From assembly GCF_001831475.1 (NCBI RefSeq), contig NZ_CP017688.1:1116001-1180000 (forward strand): a stretch of 64,000 bases of DNA, written 5' to 3'. Shown here in pieces: positions 16,983-26,345 of the stretch (position 1 is the stretch's first letter; each line of letters starts with the position of its first letter). Origin of the DNA: Flavobacterium crassostreae. GTDB lineage: Bacteria; Bacteroidota; Bacteroidia; Flavobacteriales; Flavobacteriaceae. The notes beneath the pieces are model-generated. The model had not been told where the DNA came from, made no database searches, and saw nothing but the letters and a program-made list of their open reading frames with translations. The translations under genes and the position numbers were made by a program.

Positions 16983-17660
16983 ATGAAAAACATTATACTA
17001 ACCGGAACAAGCAGTGGCATAGGATATGCCTTAGCCTTGCAATTTGCCAATGCAGGCCATCAGGTATTGGCAATTTCTAGAAAAACACCCAAAATACTTA
17101 TAGAACATCCCAATGTTAGCTGTTTGGCTATAGATTTGTCGGATGAAAAACAATTGGATAAAGTCACCCATTTTATCTCCTCTACTTGGAAACACGTAGA
17201 TGCTTTGATCCATAATGCAGGGAGTTTAATTCTAAAACCTTTTGAAGAACTCACCCAAGCAGATTTTGAAAAAGTGTACCAAATCAATGTTTTTGCGGTA
17301 GCAAATTTGACCCGAATTTGTTTGCCTTATTTGCAAAAAGGGAGCCATGTTGTGACCATAAGCTCTATGGGCGGTATTCAAGGTAGTCTTAAATTTGCGG
17401 GACTTGCAGCCTATAGTTCCAGCAAAGGAGCGGTGATTACCCTCTCAGAATTATTGGCAGAGGAGTACAAAGAAAAAGGTATTTCGTTTAATGTATTGGC
17501 ATTAGGAGCCGTACAAACAGAGATGTTAGAAGAAGCATTTCCGGGCTACCAAGCACCAATTCAGGCTTCAGAAATGGCAGATTATATTTATAATTTTACG
17601 CTGACCGGAAACAAATATTTTAACGGAAAAGTATTGCAAGTTTCTTCTACCAATCCGTAA
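16983..17660 (+). CDS. Short-chain dehydrogenase/reductase
   Basis: 225 residues of SDR fold. The cofactor motif TGTSSGIGYA is at residues 7-16, NAG in LIHNAGSLI, and the catalytic Ser and YxxxK in ISSMGG and YSSSKGAV. The family is broad and the substrate is unknown. The sprT-like gene starts 14 bp downstream and the MepB-like gene overlaps that one, so the three probably form one operon. The TAnnTTTG box lies only 4 bp before the ATG. Confidence 0.85.
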   Translation: MKNIILTGTSSGIGYALALQFANAGHQVLAISRKTPKILIEHPNVSCLAIDLSDEKQLDKVTHFISSTWKHVDALIHNAGSLILKPFEELTQADFEKVYQINVFAVANLTRICLPYLQKGSHVVTISSMGGIQGSLKFAGLAAYSSSKGAVITLSELLAEEYKEKGISFNVLALGAVQTEMLEEAFPGYQAPIQASEMADYIYNFTLTGNKYFNGKVLQVSSTNP

Positions 17661-17674
17661 AGCAGTTTTTAATT

Positions 17675-18286
17675 ATGATGGAAACCCTGGCAAAATATAT
17701 CCCAGAACATGCCGTAAAGCCCGTTTTTGATTTGATTGTAGCGCACCAAGTACATTTAAAAATAGTGAATGAGCGTACTACCAGACATGGCGATTATAGA
17801 AAAGGGCGTAGCGGGAAGCATGAAATTACGGTAAATTCGAGCCTTAATAAATACAAGTTTCTCATTACACTACTACATGAAATTGCTCATTTGGTGGCTT
17901 TTGAAAAATTTGGTAGGGCTATTAAACCACACGGACAGGAATGGAAATATTCTTTTCAGCATTTGATGGTTCCTTATATACGTCCCGAAATTTTTCCGAA
18001 CCAGTTGTTGCCTTTGTTGGCCAAACATTTTAGAAACCCTACCGCTAGCAGCGATACGGATGCTAGGTTGTCTTTGGCTTTAAAACAGTTTGATACACAG
18101 AATGATAAAAATTTTGTTTTTGAAATTCCGGTGCATAGTGTTTTTAGGATTGCGAACGGAAAAATTTTTAAAAAAGGGGCTTTGCGGGTCAAACGATACG
18201 AATGTTTGGAGATTGGTTCTGGGCGGTTGTATTTGTTTAATCCAAATGCCGAAGTAGAGTTGTTGCCAGATCATCTAAAAAAATGA
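17675..18286 (+). CDS. SprT-like zinc metalloprotease domain protein
   Basis: 203 residues. The zinc site is LLHEIAHLV (His68, Glu69, His72) with His86 in KPHGQEW as probable third ligand, the arrangement of the SprT/Spartan family. Eukaryotic relatives cut DNA-protein crosslinks; the bacterial role is poorly known. The C-terminal part (FEIPVHSVFRIANGKIFKKG) has no zinc ribbon. It starts 14 bp after the SDR gene, and its last 4 bp overlap the next gene. Confidence 0.82.
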   Translation: MMETLAKYIPEHAVKPVFDLIVAHQVHLKIVNERTTRHGDYRKGRSGKHEITVNSSLNKYKFLITLLHEIAHLVAFEKFGRAIKPHGQEWKYSFQHLMVPYIRPEIFPNQLLPLLAKHFRNPTASSDTDARLSLALKQFDTQNDKNFVFEIPVHSVFRIANGKIFKKGALRVKRYECLEIGSGRLYLFNPNAEVELLPDHLKK

Positions 18287-18789
18287 ATGTACCTTGCCTA
18301 GAGCTAAAATGGATTGCGGATGTAGTATTGCAGGGCTGTGGCTTGCCGCTTACAGACCTTGTGGTGGGGCTAGAGAGTTCCGACTATGCGGCTTGCGATT
18401 TTATGGTACGGGATAAAAGTGTAAAATTTAGAGTTGCCAAAGTTACTCCTACTAAATCGGGTTTGTTTGTGGCGATTTGGAAACGCAATGCAAACAATAG
18501 TACGGCTCCTTTGGATGCTTCGGATGTTTTTGATTTTTATATGATTGCAACCAAGGTGGGAAGTTTGTTTGGGGTTTTTGTTTTTCCGAGGTCGGTGTTG
18601 TTGGATAATAAAATTATTTCTACTGCAAATAGTGTGGGCAAAAGAGGGTTTAGGGTGTATCCGCCTTGGCAGCTTGCTACCAATAAACAGGCGTTACGAA
18701 CCCAGATATGGCAACAAAAATGCTTTTTGGATCTCTCTGACGCTTCGGCTTTGGACCTGAAGTTAGTGGCATCTTGGCTTGGGGCATAG
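18283..18789 (+). CDS. MepB-like protein
   Basis: 168 residues. The stretch ESSDYAACDFMVRDKSVKFRVAKVTPTKSGLFVAIWKR, then FDFYMIAT and GKRGFRVYPPW, is characteristic of the MepB family (PF08877). The family is named after a gene in the Staphylococcus mepRAB operon, and its biochemical function is not known. It overlaps the SprT-like gene by ATGA, implying translational coupling. Confidence 0.8.
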   Translation: MNVPCLELKWIADVVLQGCGLPLTDLVVGLESSDYAACDFMVRDKSVKFRVAKVTPTKSGLFVAIWKRNANNSTAPLDASDVFDFYMIATKVGSLFGVFVFPRSVLLDNKIISTANSVGKRGFRVYPPWQLATNKQALRTQIWQQKCFLDLSDASALDLKLVASWLGA

Positions 18790-18830
18790 TTTTGGGGGCA
18801 TTGTTAGAGATACTGCAATAGGATTGTAGC

Positions 18831-18902
18831 CCTGATAGCAACGAAAATCCTTGTTTGCCGGGTTTCGGCAAGCAAGATTGTAGTGTATAGCAGGTGCTGT
18901 GC
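18831..18902 (+). repeat. Dispersed intergenic hairpin repeat, copy 2
   Basis: CTGATAGCAACGAAAATCC, a hairpin (cttgtttgccg / cggcaagcaag, loop ggttt), then AGATTGTAGTGTATAGC. It fills the gap between two convergent genes and may serve as a terminator. Confidence 0.65.
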
Positions 18903-18905
18903 ATT

Positions 18906-19697
18906 TTATTGAGCAGTAATTTTCTGCTCCAAGAGTTCGTCCTTTAAGTAGGCTTCTCTTACTTTTTTGAACAAATTAGAGGAGTATACAAAGTCTACTA
19001 CGGCTTGGTTGTCTGTTTTGAAAATTTCTTCGTTGGTTCCTTCCCAGGCTTTTAGACCGTTTTTGAGAAACAATATGCGGTCTCCAATTTCCATCACGGA
19101 GTTCATGTCGTGGGTGTTGATAACGGTGGTGATGTCGTACTCTTCGGTGATTTCTTTGATGAGGTTGTCTATCAGTATGGCAGTATTGGGGTCTAATCCG
19201 GAGTTGGGTTCGTCACAGAATAGGTATTTGGGCTTGTTGACAATGGCACGGGCTATGGCTACTCGTTTTTGCATTCCTCCGGAAATTTCGGAGGGTAATT
19301 TTTGGTGTGCATCGGTTAGTGCTACTCGTTTTAGTACAAAGTCTACGCGTTCGTCTATTTTGGCTTGGTCATCGTTGGTAAACATGCGCAACGGAAAGGC
19401 TACGTTTTCGGCAACGGTCATGGAGTCAAATAGGGCGCTACCTTGAAAGACCATTCCTATCTCGGTACGCAATTCTCTTTTTTCGATGGCTTCTAATTCT
19501 GAATACACTCTGCCGTCAAAGCAAATTTGTCCAGATTCTGGAGTGTGGATCCCTAACAAACTTTTTAATAAAACGGTTTTTCCGGAACCACTTTGTCCTA
19601 TAATTAGGTTGGTTTTTCCGGTTTCAAAAATAGTAGATATTCCTTTGAGAATTTTGGTACCCCCAAAGGATTTTTCGATGTTTTTTATTTCTATCAT
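18906..19697 (-). CDS. ABC transporter ATP-binding protein, MlaF-like
   Basis: 263 residues. Walker A GQSGSGKTVLLKSLLG, signature SGGMQKRVAIARA, Walker B KYLFCDEPNSGLDP and the switch His in INTHDMNSV are all present. With the MlaE-like permease next door (overlap of 4 bp) it should form an inner-membrane complex that moves phospholipids between the membranes. The partner substrate-binding protein (MlaD type) is not in this window. Confidence 0.9.
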   Translation of the reverse strand: MIEIKNIEKSFGGTKILKGISTIFETGKTNLIIGQSGSGKTVLLKSLLGIHTPESGQICFDGRVYSELEAIEKRELRTEIGMVFQGSALFDSMTVAENVAFPLRMFTNDDQAKIDERVDFVLKRVALTDAHQKLPSEISGGMQKRVAIARAIVNKPKYLFCDEPNSGLDPNTAILIDNLIKEITEEYDITTVINTHDMNSVMEIGDRILFLKNGLKAWEGTNEEIFKTDNQAVVDFVYSSNLFKKVREAYLKDELLEQKITAQ

Positions 19698-20443
19698 GCT
19701 CCTAGTAACAGTTGGGTTAGTATGTAATTAAAAAGGATGATGGATACGGAGGTCCATACAAAGGATACGGTACTTGCTTTTCCTACTTCGAGCGCGCCTC
19801 CCTTCATGTAATATCCATGAAAGGAAGGGATGGTTGCCAAGAGCATGGCAAAAATAAGTGTTTTTATGAAGGCGTAGGTGATATGAAACGGAATGAAATC
19901 TAGTTGTGCACCTAGGATAAAGTCATCACTGGAGGTAAATCCGCCATAAACGCCAGCAATCCAACCTCCAAAGATGCCTAAAAACATGCTGATGCCAATT
20001 ACAAAGGGATACAAGCTTAGTGCTATTATTTTAGGAAAGACCAGGTAGTTTAGAGAGTTGACTCCCATTACTTCGAGGGCGTCAATTTGTTCGGTAACAC
20101 GCATGGTGCCAATGCTGGAGGTTATAAAAGAACCCATTTTTCCGGCCATGATAACCGAGATAAAGGTGGGTGCAAATTCTAAAATTACGGACTGCCGTGT
20201 TGCAAAACCAATTAGGTATTTTGGTATTAACGGATTGGTAAGGTTTAGGGCAGTTTGTATGGCAACTACTCCTCCTACAAAGAAAGAGATGAAGGCAACA
20301 ATACCAAGAGAATCTATTATTAGATCATCAATTTCTTTGAAGATCAATTTTTTCATTACAGACCATTTGGTTTGCTTGATAAAAATTTCTCGTAGCATTA
20401 AAAAGTAGCGACCTACTTGGGATAAATAACGAATAAGCATCAT
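19694..20443 (-). CDS. ABC transporter permease, MlaE family
   Basis: 249 residues with about five or six membrane segments. The family hallmarks are VGGVVAIQTALNL, EFAPTFISVIMAGKMGSFITSSIGTMRVTEQIDALEVMG and VFPKIIALSLY. It begins ATG ATG at 20443 and is followed directly by the ATPase gene. It probably exports or imports phospholipid for outer-membrane asymmetry. A TAAATTTG box lies 25 bp upstream. Confidence 0.9.
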   Translation of the reverse strand: MMLIRYLSQVGRYFLMLREIFIKQTKWSVMKKLIFKEIDDLIIDSLGIVAFISFFVGGVVAIQTALNLTNPLIPKYLIGFATRQSVILEFAPTFISVIMAGKMGSFITSSIGTMRVTEQIDALEVMGVNSLNYLVFPKIIALSLYPFVIGISMFLGIFGGWIAGVYGGFTSSDDFILGAQLDFIPFHITYAFIKTLIFAMLLATIPSFHGYYMKGGALEVGKASTVSFVWTSVSIILFNYILTQLLLGA

Positions 20444-20468
20444 AGGTTTATGAATATGGGCTAAATTA

Positions 20469-20476
20469 CAAATTTA
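20469..20476 (-). promoter_or_regulatory. -7 promoter box of the Mla-type operon
   Basis: The minus strand reads TAAATTTG, 25 bp before the ATG at 20443. Confidence 0.5.
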
Positions 20477-20508
20477 GTAATTAGTAATGTAGTTAGCGGT
20501 TGATTTGC

Positions 20509-21357
20509 TTAAAAAAGTTTTTCTTTCATTTTTTTTAGGCGGTAGCTTCGGATAAATTTTGCTTGTTCTGGGCTGACCATTAGGGGTTTTTTGGCGGCTT
20601 TGGCTTGTAGAAAACCGTGTAGGTAATCCAAGAACAAGAGCGGCTTTTTTTTCATAAAAGACAGTTTTGCCGATGCTATGGCAGTAATTGCTAACCCGTA
20701 ACCTAGGGTGTAAAAAGCTTCTCCTTGTTTGTAACGTGCGCTTTTGTTGTAGTTGGCTCCGGTGGGTTTTAGATGTTTGACTTGCAAGGAGGGATCTGTG
20801 ACTACTTTCCAATTGTAAAACTTGCAGAGCAATTCGTCTACGGTATCCCAACCCATTTGGGCTTTGAGACCGCCAATTTGTTGAAAGGTCTCTTTGCGGT
20901 AGGCTTTTAATGCTCCACGGATGTGGTCTTTGTCTGTTAGGTTTTCTAGAATCCACTGGTTGTTTTTTTGGATATAACAAAAACCACCTACCATACCAAT
21001 TGTGGCATCGGATTTAAAATGCTGAATAATGGTTTCAAAATACGTATCCGGAAAAATTAAATCCGCATCTGCTTTCATCATAATGTCGTATTGGTCGTCT
21101 AGAGTATCTAGGCCCGCCTGAAAAGCTTGGATGACTTTGCTTCCGGGCAAATGGATGGCGCTGGATTGCTTGTTTACGAGGCTAATAAAGGGGTGTTTTT
21201 TGGCAAAATCCAACACAACTTTTGCAGTGGTATCTGTAGAATGGTCATTGACTACTACTACTTTTTTGGGCAATACGGTTTGTCTGACCAAGGATTGCAG
21301 GGTGAGATGGATTAAATCTGCTTCGTTATGTGCGGGAATAACTACGTAGTAATTCAT
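20509..21357 (-). CDS. Glycosyltransferase family 2 protein
   Basis: 282 residues with a GT-A fold: YVVIPAHNEADLIHLTLQSLVRQT, VVNDHSTD (nucleotide-binding Asp), and KADADLIFPDTYF, where DAD is the metal-binding motif. The C-terminal part has a short hydrophobic stretch (ALAITAIASAKLSFM). It abuts the methyltransferase gene with no gap, so the pair is translated from one mRNA and may modify the same glycan or lipid. The substrate is unknown. Confidence 0.88.
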   Translation of the reverse strand: MNYYVVIPAHNEADLIHLTLQSLVRQTVLPKKVVVVNDHSTDTTAKVVLDFAKKHPFISLVNKQSSAIHLPGSKVIQAFQAGLDTLDDQYDIMMKADADLIFPDTYFETIIQHFKSDATIGMVGGFCYIQKNNQWILENLTDKDHIRGALKAYRKETFQQIGGLKAQMGWDTVDELLCKFYNWKVVTDPSLQVKHLKPTGANYNKSARYKQGEAFYTLGYGLAITAIASAKLSFMKKKPLLFLDYLHGFLQAKAAKKPLMVSPEQAKFIRSYRLKKMKEKLF

Positions 21358-21882
21358 TTAATGTATTTTTTCGGCATAAACAATGTAGTATCTGTTGGTA
21401 AAATAACGCAATAAGGGGCGTAGTCCTACTTTTTTTACGGGATTAGTCCATTTTTGACGGTCTATAATTTTCCAACCTGTTTTTTGGAGCAACCAGTCCA
21501 GTTGCCAGTCTTCAAACTCATGATAGTGTCTGTCCCATGGATCTGTTTTGCTACGATAAGCCGCCGCAAACCATAAGCGCATGGGGATAGAAATAATGAG
21601 TTTCTTGGCTTTTATTTGGCTTAAAACCGTATATGGGTTTAATAAATGTTCAAAAATTTCTAGAGCGGTAACCACTTCTGTTGTGGTGTTAGCAACGACA
21701 CTTTGGTCTAGATCCAAATCCTCTCCAGTGGTGTTTTGTACAGAATATCCTTCGTTTTTCATGATTTTTGAAAAAGGATTTTCGACACCTAAATCCAAAA
21801 TACGTTCGGATTTTTGGACGTGTTTGTTTAAAAATGTTAGGGTATGTTGGAATCGTTTATTCGGAAAGGTTTTTTCGTACAT
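21358..21882 (-). CDS. SAM-dependent methyltransferase
   Basis: 174 residues of class I methyltransferase fold, shorter than usual. SAM motif I is ILDLGVENPFSKIM, an acidic residue follows in TTGEDLDLD, and the post-II region is ALEIFEHLLNPYTVLS, as in methyltransferase type 11/23 families. FHxE-like RHYHEFEDWQLDWLL follows. The target is unknown; pairing with the GT2 gene suggests surface-glycan chemistry. The upstream box TATCTTTG lies 32 bp before the start. Confidence 0.75.
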   Translation of the reverse strand: MYEKTFPNKRFQHTLTFLNKHVQKSERILDLGVENPFSKIMKNEGYSVQNTTGEDLDLDQSVVANTTTEVVTALEIFEHLLNPYTVLSQIKAKKLIISIPMRLWFAAAYRSKTDPWDRHYHEFEDWQLDWLLQKTGWKIIDRQKWTNPVKKVGLRPLLRYFTNRYYIVYAEKIH

Positions 21883-21914
21883 TTTGTTATTATTTTATCC
21901 AAGGTATAAAGGTA

Positions 21915-21922
21915 CAAAGATA
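21915..21922 (-). promoter_or_regulatory. -7 promoter box of the methyltransferase/GT2 pair
   Basis: The minus strand reads TATCTTTG, 32 bp before the ATG at 21882. Confidence 0.5.
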
Positions 21923-21990
21923 TCTTTTTTTTGAGCAGTTATTTATTTGATGGATAGATTTGCAGGCTATTTTTTGTCTTTTTTGGGTAT

Positions 21991-22032
21991 AAAAAAACAT
22001 CCGTTTGTTTTTGTGGCAAAAACAAACGGATG
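21991..22032 (-). terminator. Terminator of the KASIII-like gene
   Basis: A perfect 15-bp stem (catccgtttgttttt / aaaaacaaacggatg) with a 5-nt loop. On the minus strand it is followed by seven T. It ends 25 bp after the stop at 22058. Confidence 0.88.
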
Positions 22033-22057
22033 CAAATAGCAACTATTTTTTGGGCAA

Positions 22058-23116
22058 TTAATACCTATAAATAAAAGCATTGACATTCATTCCGGCTCCC
22101 ACAGAAGCAAACAGTAGGATATCTCCTTTATGAATCTCTTGGTTTTTTATTTTTCCTCGTACTAATAAATCAAACAAAGTAGGTACTGTGGCTACGCTAC
22201 TGTTACCTAATTCATGGATGCTCATAGGCATGATATCTTGTGGTACGGGTTTGTTGTACAACTTATAGAAACGGTCTATAATGGCCTCGTCCATTTTTTC
22301 GTTGGCTTGGTGGATAAGGATTTTTTTGACATCCTCTATTGCAACACCGCTTTTGTCTAAACAACTTTTCATTGCGGCAGGTACGGTTGTCAAAGCAAAT
22401 TCATATATTTTGCGGCCGTGCATCTTTATGTACCGTGTATCGGGATCTAAATCGGTATTGTAAGATTTGCCAAAAAACAGATAATTTGCTTCGTCCATGG
22501 CATAGGTAGCACTCTCATAGGATAATAATCCAGAGGCATCCTCGGAGGCTTCTATAATAGAGGCGCCTGCTCCATCAGAGTAGATCATAGAATCTCTATC
22601 ATGGTCATCTACTACTCTAGATAAAGTTTCTGAACCAATAACCAAACAGCGCTTAGCCATGCCAGATTTGATAAAAGCATTTGCTTGTAATACGCCTTCT
22701 ATCCAACCTGGGCAACCAAACAAGAGGTCATAAGCTACACACTTTGGATTTTTAATTTGCAATTTTTGTTTAACCCTTGTTGCCAAACTAGGTAGCATGT
22801 CAGATTGGATGGTTCCGGATTTTACATCTCCAAAATTATGAGCAAAGATGATGTAATCAATAGTTTCGGGATCAATTTGTGCGTTGTCAATGGCTTTTTG
22901 TGCTGCAAAAAAAGCCAAATCAGAAGAAGTGTGCTCTTTTTCGGCATACCGCCTGTGTTCAATGCCTGTAATGCCTTTAAACTTATGGATTATTATTTCA
23001 TTTGGACGACCAAATGGAGTTCCATCTTCGTTTAAAAACACATGATTTCCAAAATCCGTATTGCTTATTTTTCTTTCAGGAATATAGCTCGCTATTCCGG
23101 TTATTTTTATTTTCAT
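22058..23116 (-). CDS. 3-oxoacyl-ACP synthase III family protein
   Basis: 352 residues from ATG 23116 (MKIKITGIASYIPERKIS); a TTG 15 bp upstream is less likely. This is a KASIII-type thiolase fold with the triad Cys135 (LLFGCPGWIEG), His269 (ILIHQANEKM) and Asn305 (HELGNSSVAT). It condenses an acyl-CoA or acyl-thioester with malonyl-ACP. It stands alone, away from fatty-acid genes, and has an insert near the N-terminus (NHVFLNEDGTPFGRPNEII) unlike core FabH, so it may serve a side pathway rather than housekeeping initiation. Confidence 0.88.
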   Translation of the reverse strand: MKIKITGIASYIPERKISNTDFGNHVFLNEDGTPFGRPNEIIIHKFKGITGIEHRRYAEKEHTSSDLAFFAAQKAIDNAQIDPETIDYIIFAHNFGDVKSGTIQSDMLPSLATRVKQKLQIKNPKCVAYDLLFGCPGWIEGVLQANAFIKSGMAKRCLVIGSETLSRVVDDHDRDSMIYSDGAGASIIEASEDASGLLSYESATYAMDEANYLFFGKSYNTDLDPDTRYIKMHGRKIYEFALTTVPAAMKSCLDKSGVAIEDVKKILIHQANEKMDEAIIDRFYKLYNKPVPQDIMPMSIHELGNSSVATVPTLFDLLVRGKIKNQEIHKGDILLFASVGAGMNVNAFIYRY

Positions 23117-23313
23117 CGAATTGTTTTCCAAAAATTTAGGCTAAGTTAAAAATAAATAAATAATTATAGGCACGATATTTAGTATGCGTGCATATAATTG
23201 TGTTAAAATGAATATTTAGCTAATTTACTGATGATTTTTTAATAAATATGATAAAAGACGAATAGTTTTGTGTTCTAATTGCCATTGCTGCTTTTTGTTT
23301 TATAAAAATGCTC

Positions 23314-23350
23314 CAAAAAACAAATGCCTCGGATTATTCCGAGGCATTTG
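23314..23350 (-). terminator. Terminator of gcvP
   Basis: A perfect 13-bp stem (caaatgcctcgga / tccgaggcatttg), loop ttat. On the minus strand it is followed by a T run, 22 bp after the gcvP stop. Confidence 0.88.
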
Positions 23351-23371
23351 GTAGTATTTAGTTGTAATTGG

Positions 23372-26218
23372 TTAGTCCATATACGCCTCAATAGGGGCAC
23401 AACTACAAATTAAATTTCGGTCACCATAGGTTTCGTCTACACGACGTACACTTGGCCAGAATTTGTTTTCGGCCACATACTCTAATGGGTATGCTGCGGT
23501 TTCTCTAGTGTATGGCAATAGCCAAGTATCTGCTGTAAGCATTGCTAAGGTGTGCGGTGCGTTTTTTAATACGTTGTTAGGCTCTTCAGCAGTAGTTGCT
23601 TCTATTTCTTTTCGGATAGCAATCATTGCATCACAAAAACGATCTAACTCTGCTACATCCTCAGATTCGGTAGGTTCTACCATTAGGGTTCCTGCTACCG
23701 GAAAAGAAACCGTTGGTGCATGGTATCCATAATCCATTAAACGTTTGGCAATATCCGTAACTTCGATTCCTTTTGCTTTGAATGCTCTACAATCTAAGAT
23801 CATCTCGTGAGCGGCTCTTCCTTTTTCTCCTGAATACAAGATTGGGTAGTGCTCCTCTAAACGGGCTTTCATGTAGTTTGCATTTAGGATCGCATATTTG
23901 GTTGCATTGGTAATTCCTTCCGAACCTAACATACAAATGTATCCATAAGAAATCAAACACACTAAAGCAGATCCGTATGGCGCTCCAGAAATTGCAGTTA
24001 TGGCTTTTTCGCCACCAACCGGAATTAATGGGTTGCTAGGCAAGAACGGAACTAATTTTTCGTTCACACAAATTGGCCCAACTCCTGGTCCACCACCACC
24101 GTGAGGGATTGCAAAGGTTTTGTGTAGGTTTAAGTGACACACATCTGCTCCAATAGTTGCAGGATTGGTTAATCCTACTTGTGCGTTCATGTTAGCACCA
24201 TCCATATAAACCAAACCGCCATTGTCATGGATGATTTGTGTAATTTCTCTAATAGCGCTTTCAAATACACCATGCGTAGATGGATACGTTACCATTAGGC
24301 AAGATAGTTGGTCTTTGTATTTAAGAGCTTTTTCTCTCACATCTTCAACATCAATATTACCATTTTCCATTGTTTTGGTAACAATGATTTTCATTCCAGC
24401 CATAGCTGCCGAAGCTGGGTTTGTACCGTGCGCAGAGGCAGGAATCAAACAAATGTTTCGTTGGTCATCTCCTCTAGATTGGTGGTATGCTCTAATGGTC
24501 ATTAAGCCAGCATATTCTCCTTGAGCACCAGAGTTAGGTTGTAACGTAGTGCCTGCAAAACCAGTAATTACGTTTAATTGATGCTCTAATTTTTTAAGCA
24601 TTTTGATGTAGCCTTGCACTTGATCAAGTGGTGCAAAAGGGTGGATAGTGTTCCAATAAGGCATGCTTAATGGCAACATTTCGGCAGCGGCATTCAGCTT
24701 CATGGTGCAAGAGCCTAGAGCAATCATAGAGTGGTTCAAAGACAAATCTTTACGCTCTAGTTTTTTGATATAACGCATCAAGCTAGTCTCGGAGTGGTAT
24801 TTATTAAATACCTCATGCGTTAAAAATTCAGAGGTTCTGTTTAGGTTCTCTGGATAGTTACTATCGGAGTTGTATTGAGAAACCTCAAAGGCTTCTTTTC
24901 CTACTGCTTCCGCAAAAACGGCAATGATTTGATTGATATCTGGAGATAGAATTGTCTCGTTCAAAGAGATAGAAATCGTCTCGTTATCTATATAATAAAA
25001 GTTTATTTCTTGTTTTTCGGCAATAGCTCTTACTTTTTGAGCATCGGCTTTTACTACAATGGTATCAAAAAATGCAGTGTTGGTTTGGTAAACCCCCAAT
25101 TTATTTAAAGCTTCTGCCAAAGTTACCGCAGAAGAGTGTACTTTATTTGCAATGTATTTTAACCCTTTTGGTCCGTGATAAACAGCAAACATCCCTGCCA
25201 TTACAGACAACAATACTTGAGCAGTACAAATGTTTGAAGTTGCTTTTTCGCGTTTGATATGCTGCTCGCGAGTTTGTAACGCCATACGAAGCGCACGGTT
25301 TCCGTTTGCATCCTGCGAAACACCAATAATTCTACCCGGCATAGAACGTTTGTACTCTTCTTTGGTGGCAAAATAGGCAGCGTGTGGTCCACCATATCCC
25401 ATAGGAATACCAAAACGCTGTGTAGTACCTACAACGACATCTGCTCCCATTTCTCCAGGAGGAGTTAATTTTACTAAAGATAAAATATCTGCAGCAACGG
25501 CTACTTTAATTTCTTTCGCATTTGCTTTTTGGATAAAGCCAGCATAATCATGCACCTGGCCATATTTTCCTGGGTATTGTAATATAGCACCAAAAAATTC
25601 TTCCGAAAAATCAAATTCTTGGTGATTTCCAATCACTAATTCAACACCAATAGGGGCAGAACGTGTTTCTAAAACAGATAATGTTTGTGGGAGTATTTCT
25701 TCGGAAACAAAAAACTTACATACGTTGTTTTTCTTTTGATCCCTAGAGCGCACATCAAATAATAACGCCATAGCTTCTGCAGCAGCAGTACTCTCATCAA
25801 GTAACGATGCGTTTGCAATTTCCATTCCGGTTAGTTCAATAACCATGGTTTGAAAATTCAAAATAGCCTCTAAACGACCTTGTGCAATTTCTGCTTGGTA
25901 TGGAGTATAAGCCGTGTACCATCCTGGGTTTTCAAAAATATTTCTTTGAATTGCTGGTGGAACAATTGTAGGGTGGTACCCCAAACCAATATAGGATTTG
26001 TATACTTTGTTCGTACGGCCTAATAATCGGATGTGATTAGCATATTCATATTCAGTCATAATGTGTTCTAAATCCAAAGGATTTTTCAGACGGATATCCG
26101 CCGGAATTGTTTCTTGGATTAATTGATCTAAAGAAGCAACACCTATGGTTTCTAACATTTTTGGTAAATCGTTTTCCCTTGGGCCTAAGTGTCTTAAAGC
26201 AAATGAGTCTGTTTTCAT
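23372..26218 (-). CDS. gcvP: Glycine dehydrogenase (decarboxylating), single-chain P protein
   Basis: 948 residues, the length of the homodimeric P protein in which both halves are fused. It decarboxylates glycine with PLP and passes the aminomethyl group to the lipoyl H protein. The N-terminus FALRHLGPRENDLPKMLETIG is typical. The PLP Lys is in CHLNLHKTFAIPHGGGGPG, about residue 700, and the glycine-rich loop is intact. The other cleavage-system genes (gcvT, gcvH) are not in this window. It has its own -7 box and terminator. Confidence 0.96.
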   Translation of the reverse strand: MKTDSFALRHLGPRENDLPKMLETIGVASLDQLIQETIPADIRLKNPLDLEHIMTEYEYANHIRLLGRTNKVYKSYIGLGYHPTIVPPAIQRNIFENPGWYTAYTPYQAEIAQGRLEAILNFQTMVIELTGMEIANASLLDESTAAAEAMALLFDVRSRDQKKNNVCKFFVSEEILPQTLSVLETRSAPIGVELVIGNHQEFDFSEEFFGAILQYPGKYGQVHDYAGFIQKANAKEIKVAVAADILSLVKLTPPGEMGADVVVGTTQRFGIPMGYGGPHAAYFATKEEYKRSMPGRIIGVSQDANGNRALRMALQTREQHIKREKATSNICTAQVLLSVMAGMFAVYHGPKGLKYIANKVHSSAVTLAEALNKLGVYQTNTAFFDTIVVKADAQKVRAIAEKQEINFYYIDNETISISLNETILSPDINQIIAVFAEAVGKEAFEVSQYNSDSNYPENLNRTSEFLTHEVFNKYHSETSLMRYIKKLERKDLSLNHSMIALGSCTMKLNAAAEMLPLSMPYWNTIHPFAPLDQVQGYIKMLKKLEHQLNVITGFAGTTLQPNSGAQGEYAGLMTIRAYHQSRGDDQRNICLIPASAHGTNPASAAMAGMKIIVTKTMENGNIDVEDVREKALKYKDQLSCLMVTYPSTHGVFESAIREITQIIHDNGGLVYMDGANMNAQVGLTNPATIGADVCHLNLHKTFAIPHGGGGPGVGPICVNEKLVPFLPSNPLIPVGGEKAITAISGAPYGSALVCLISYGYICMLGSEGITNATKYAILNANYMKARLEEHYPILYSGEKGRAAHEMILDCRAFKAKGIEVTDIAKRLMDYGYHAPTVSFPVAGTLMVEPTESEDVAELDRFCDAMIAIRKEIEATTAEEPNNVLKNAPHTLAMLTADTWLLPYTRETAAYPLEYVAENKFWPSVRRVDETYGDRNLICSCAPIEAYMD

Positions 26219-26252
26219 GTAAATATGATAATGTTGTGTTTTTTTAGTCCTA

Positions 26253-26260
26253 CAAAAATA
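26253..26260 (-). promoter_or_regulatory. -7 promoter box of gcvP
   Basis: The minus strand reads TATTTTTG, 34 bp before the ATG at 26218. No glycine-riboswitch-like fold was recognised in the short leader. Confidence 0.5.
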
Positions 26261-26333
26261 AGTATTATAAACAATCTAATTCATGTTTTTCAATTGATTT
26301 TTCAACTAAATATGGTTTTTGTTCACAATTGAT

Positions 26334-26341
26334 TATTTTTG
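26334..26341 (+). promoter_or_regulatory. -7 box 4 nt before the UbiA-like gene
   Basis: TATTTTTG, then ttta, then ATG at 26346; another apparently leaderless arrangement. Confidence 0.55.
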
Positions 26342-26345
26342 TTTA

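Noticed and set aside
20474..20980. Open reading frame of 168 codons on the minus strand
   Set aside because: It lies in another frame inside the GT2 gene, is very rich in Arg, Ser and Gln and shows no domain.
26219..26280. Glycine riboswitch before gcvP
   Set aside because: The leader is only about 35 nt after the -7 box and shows no paired aptamer.
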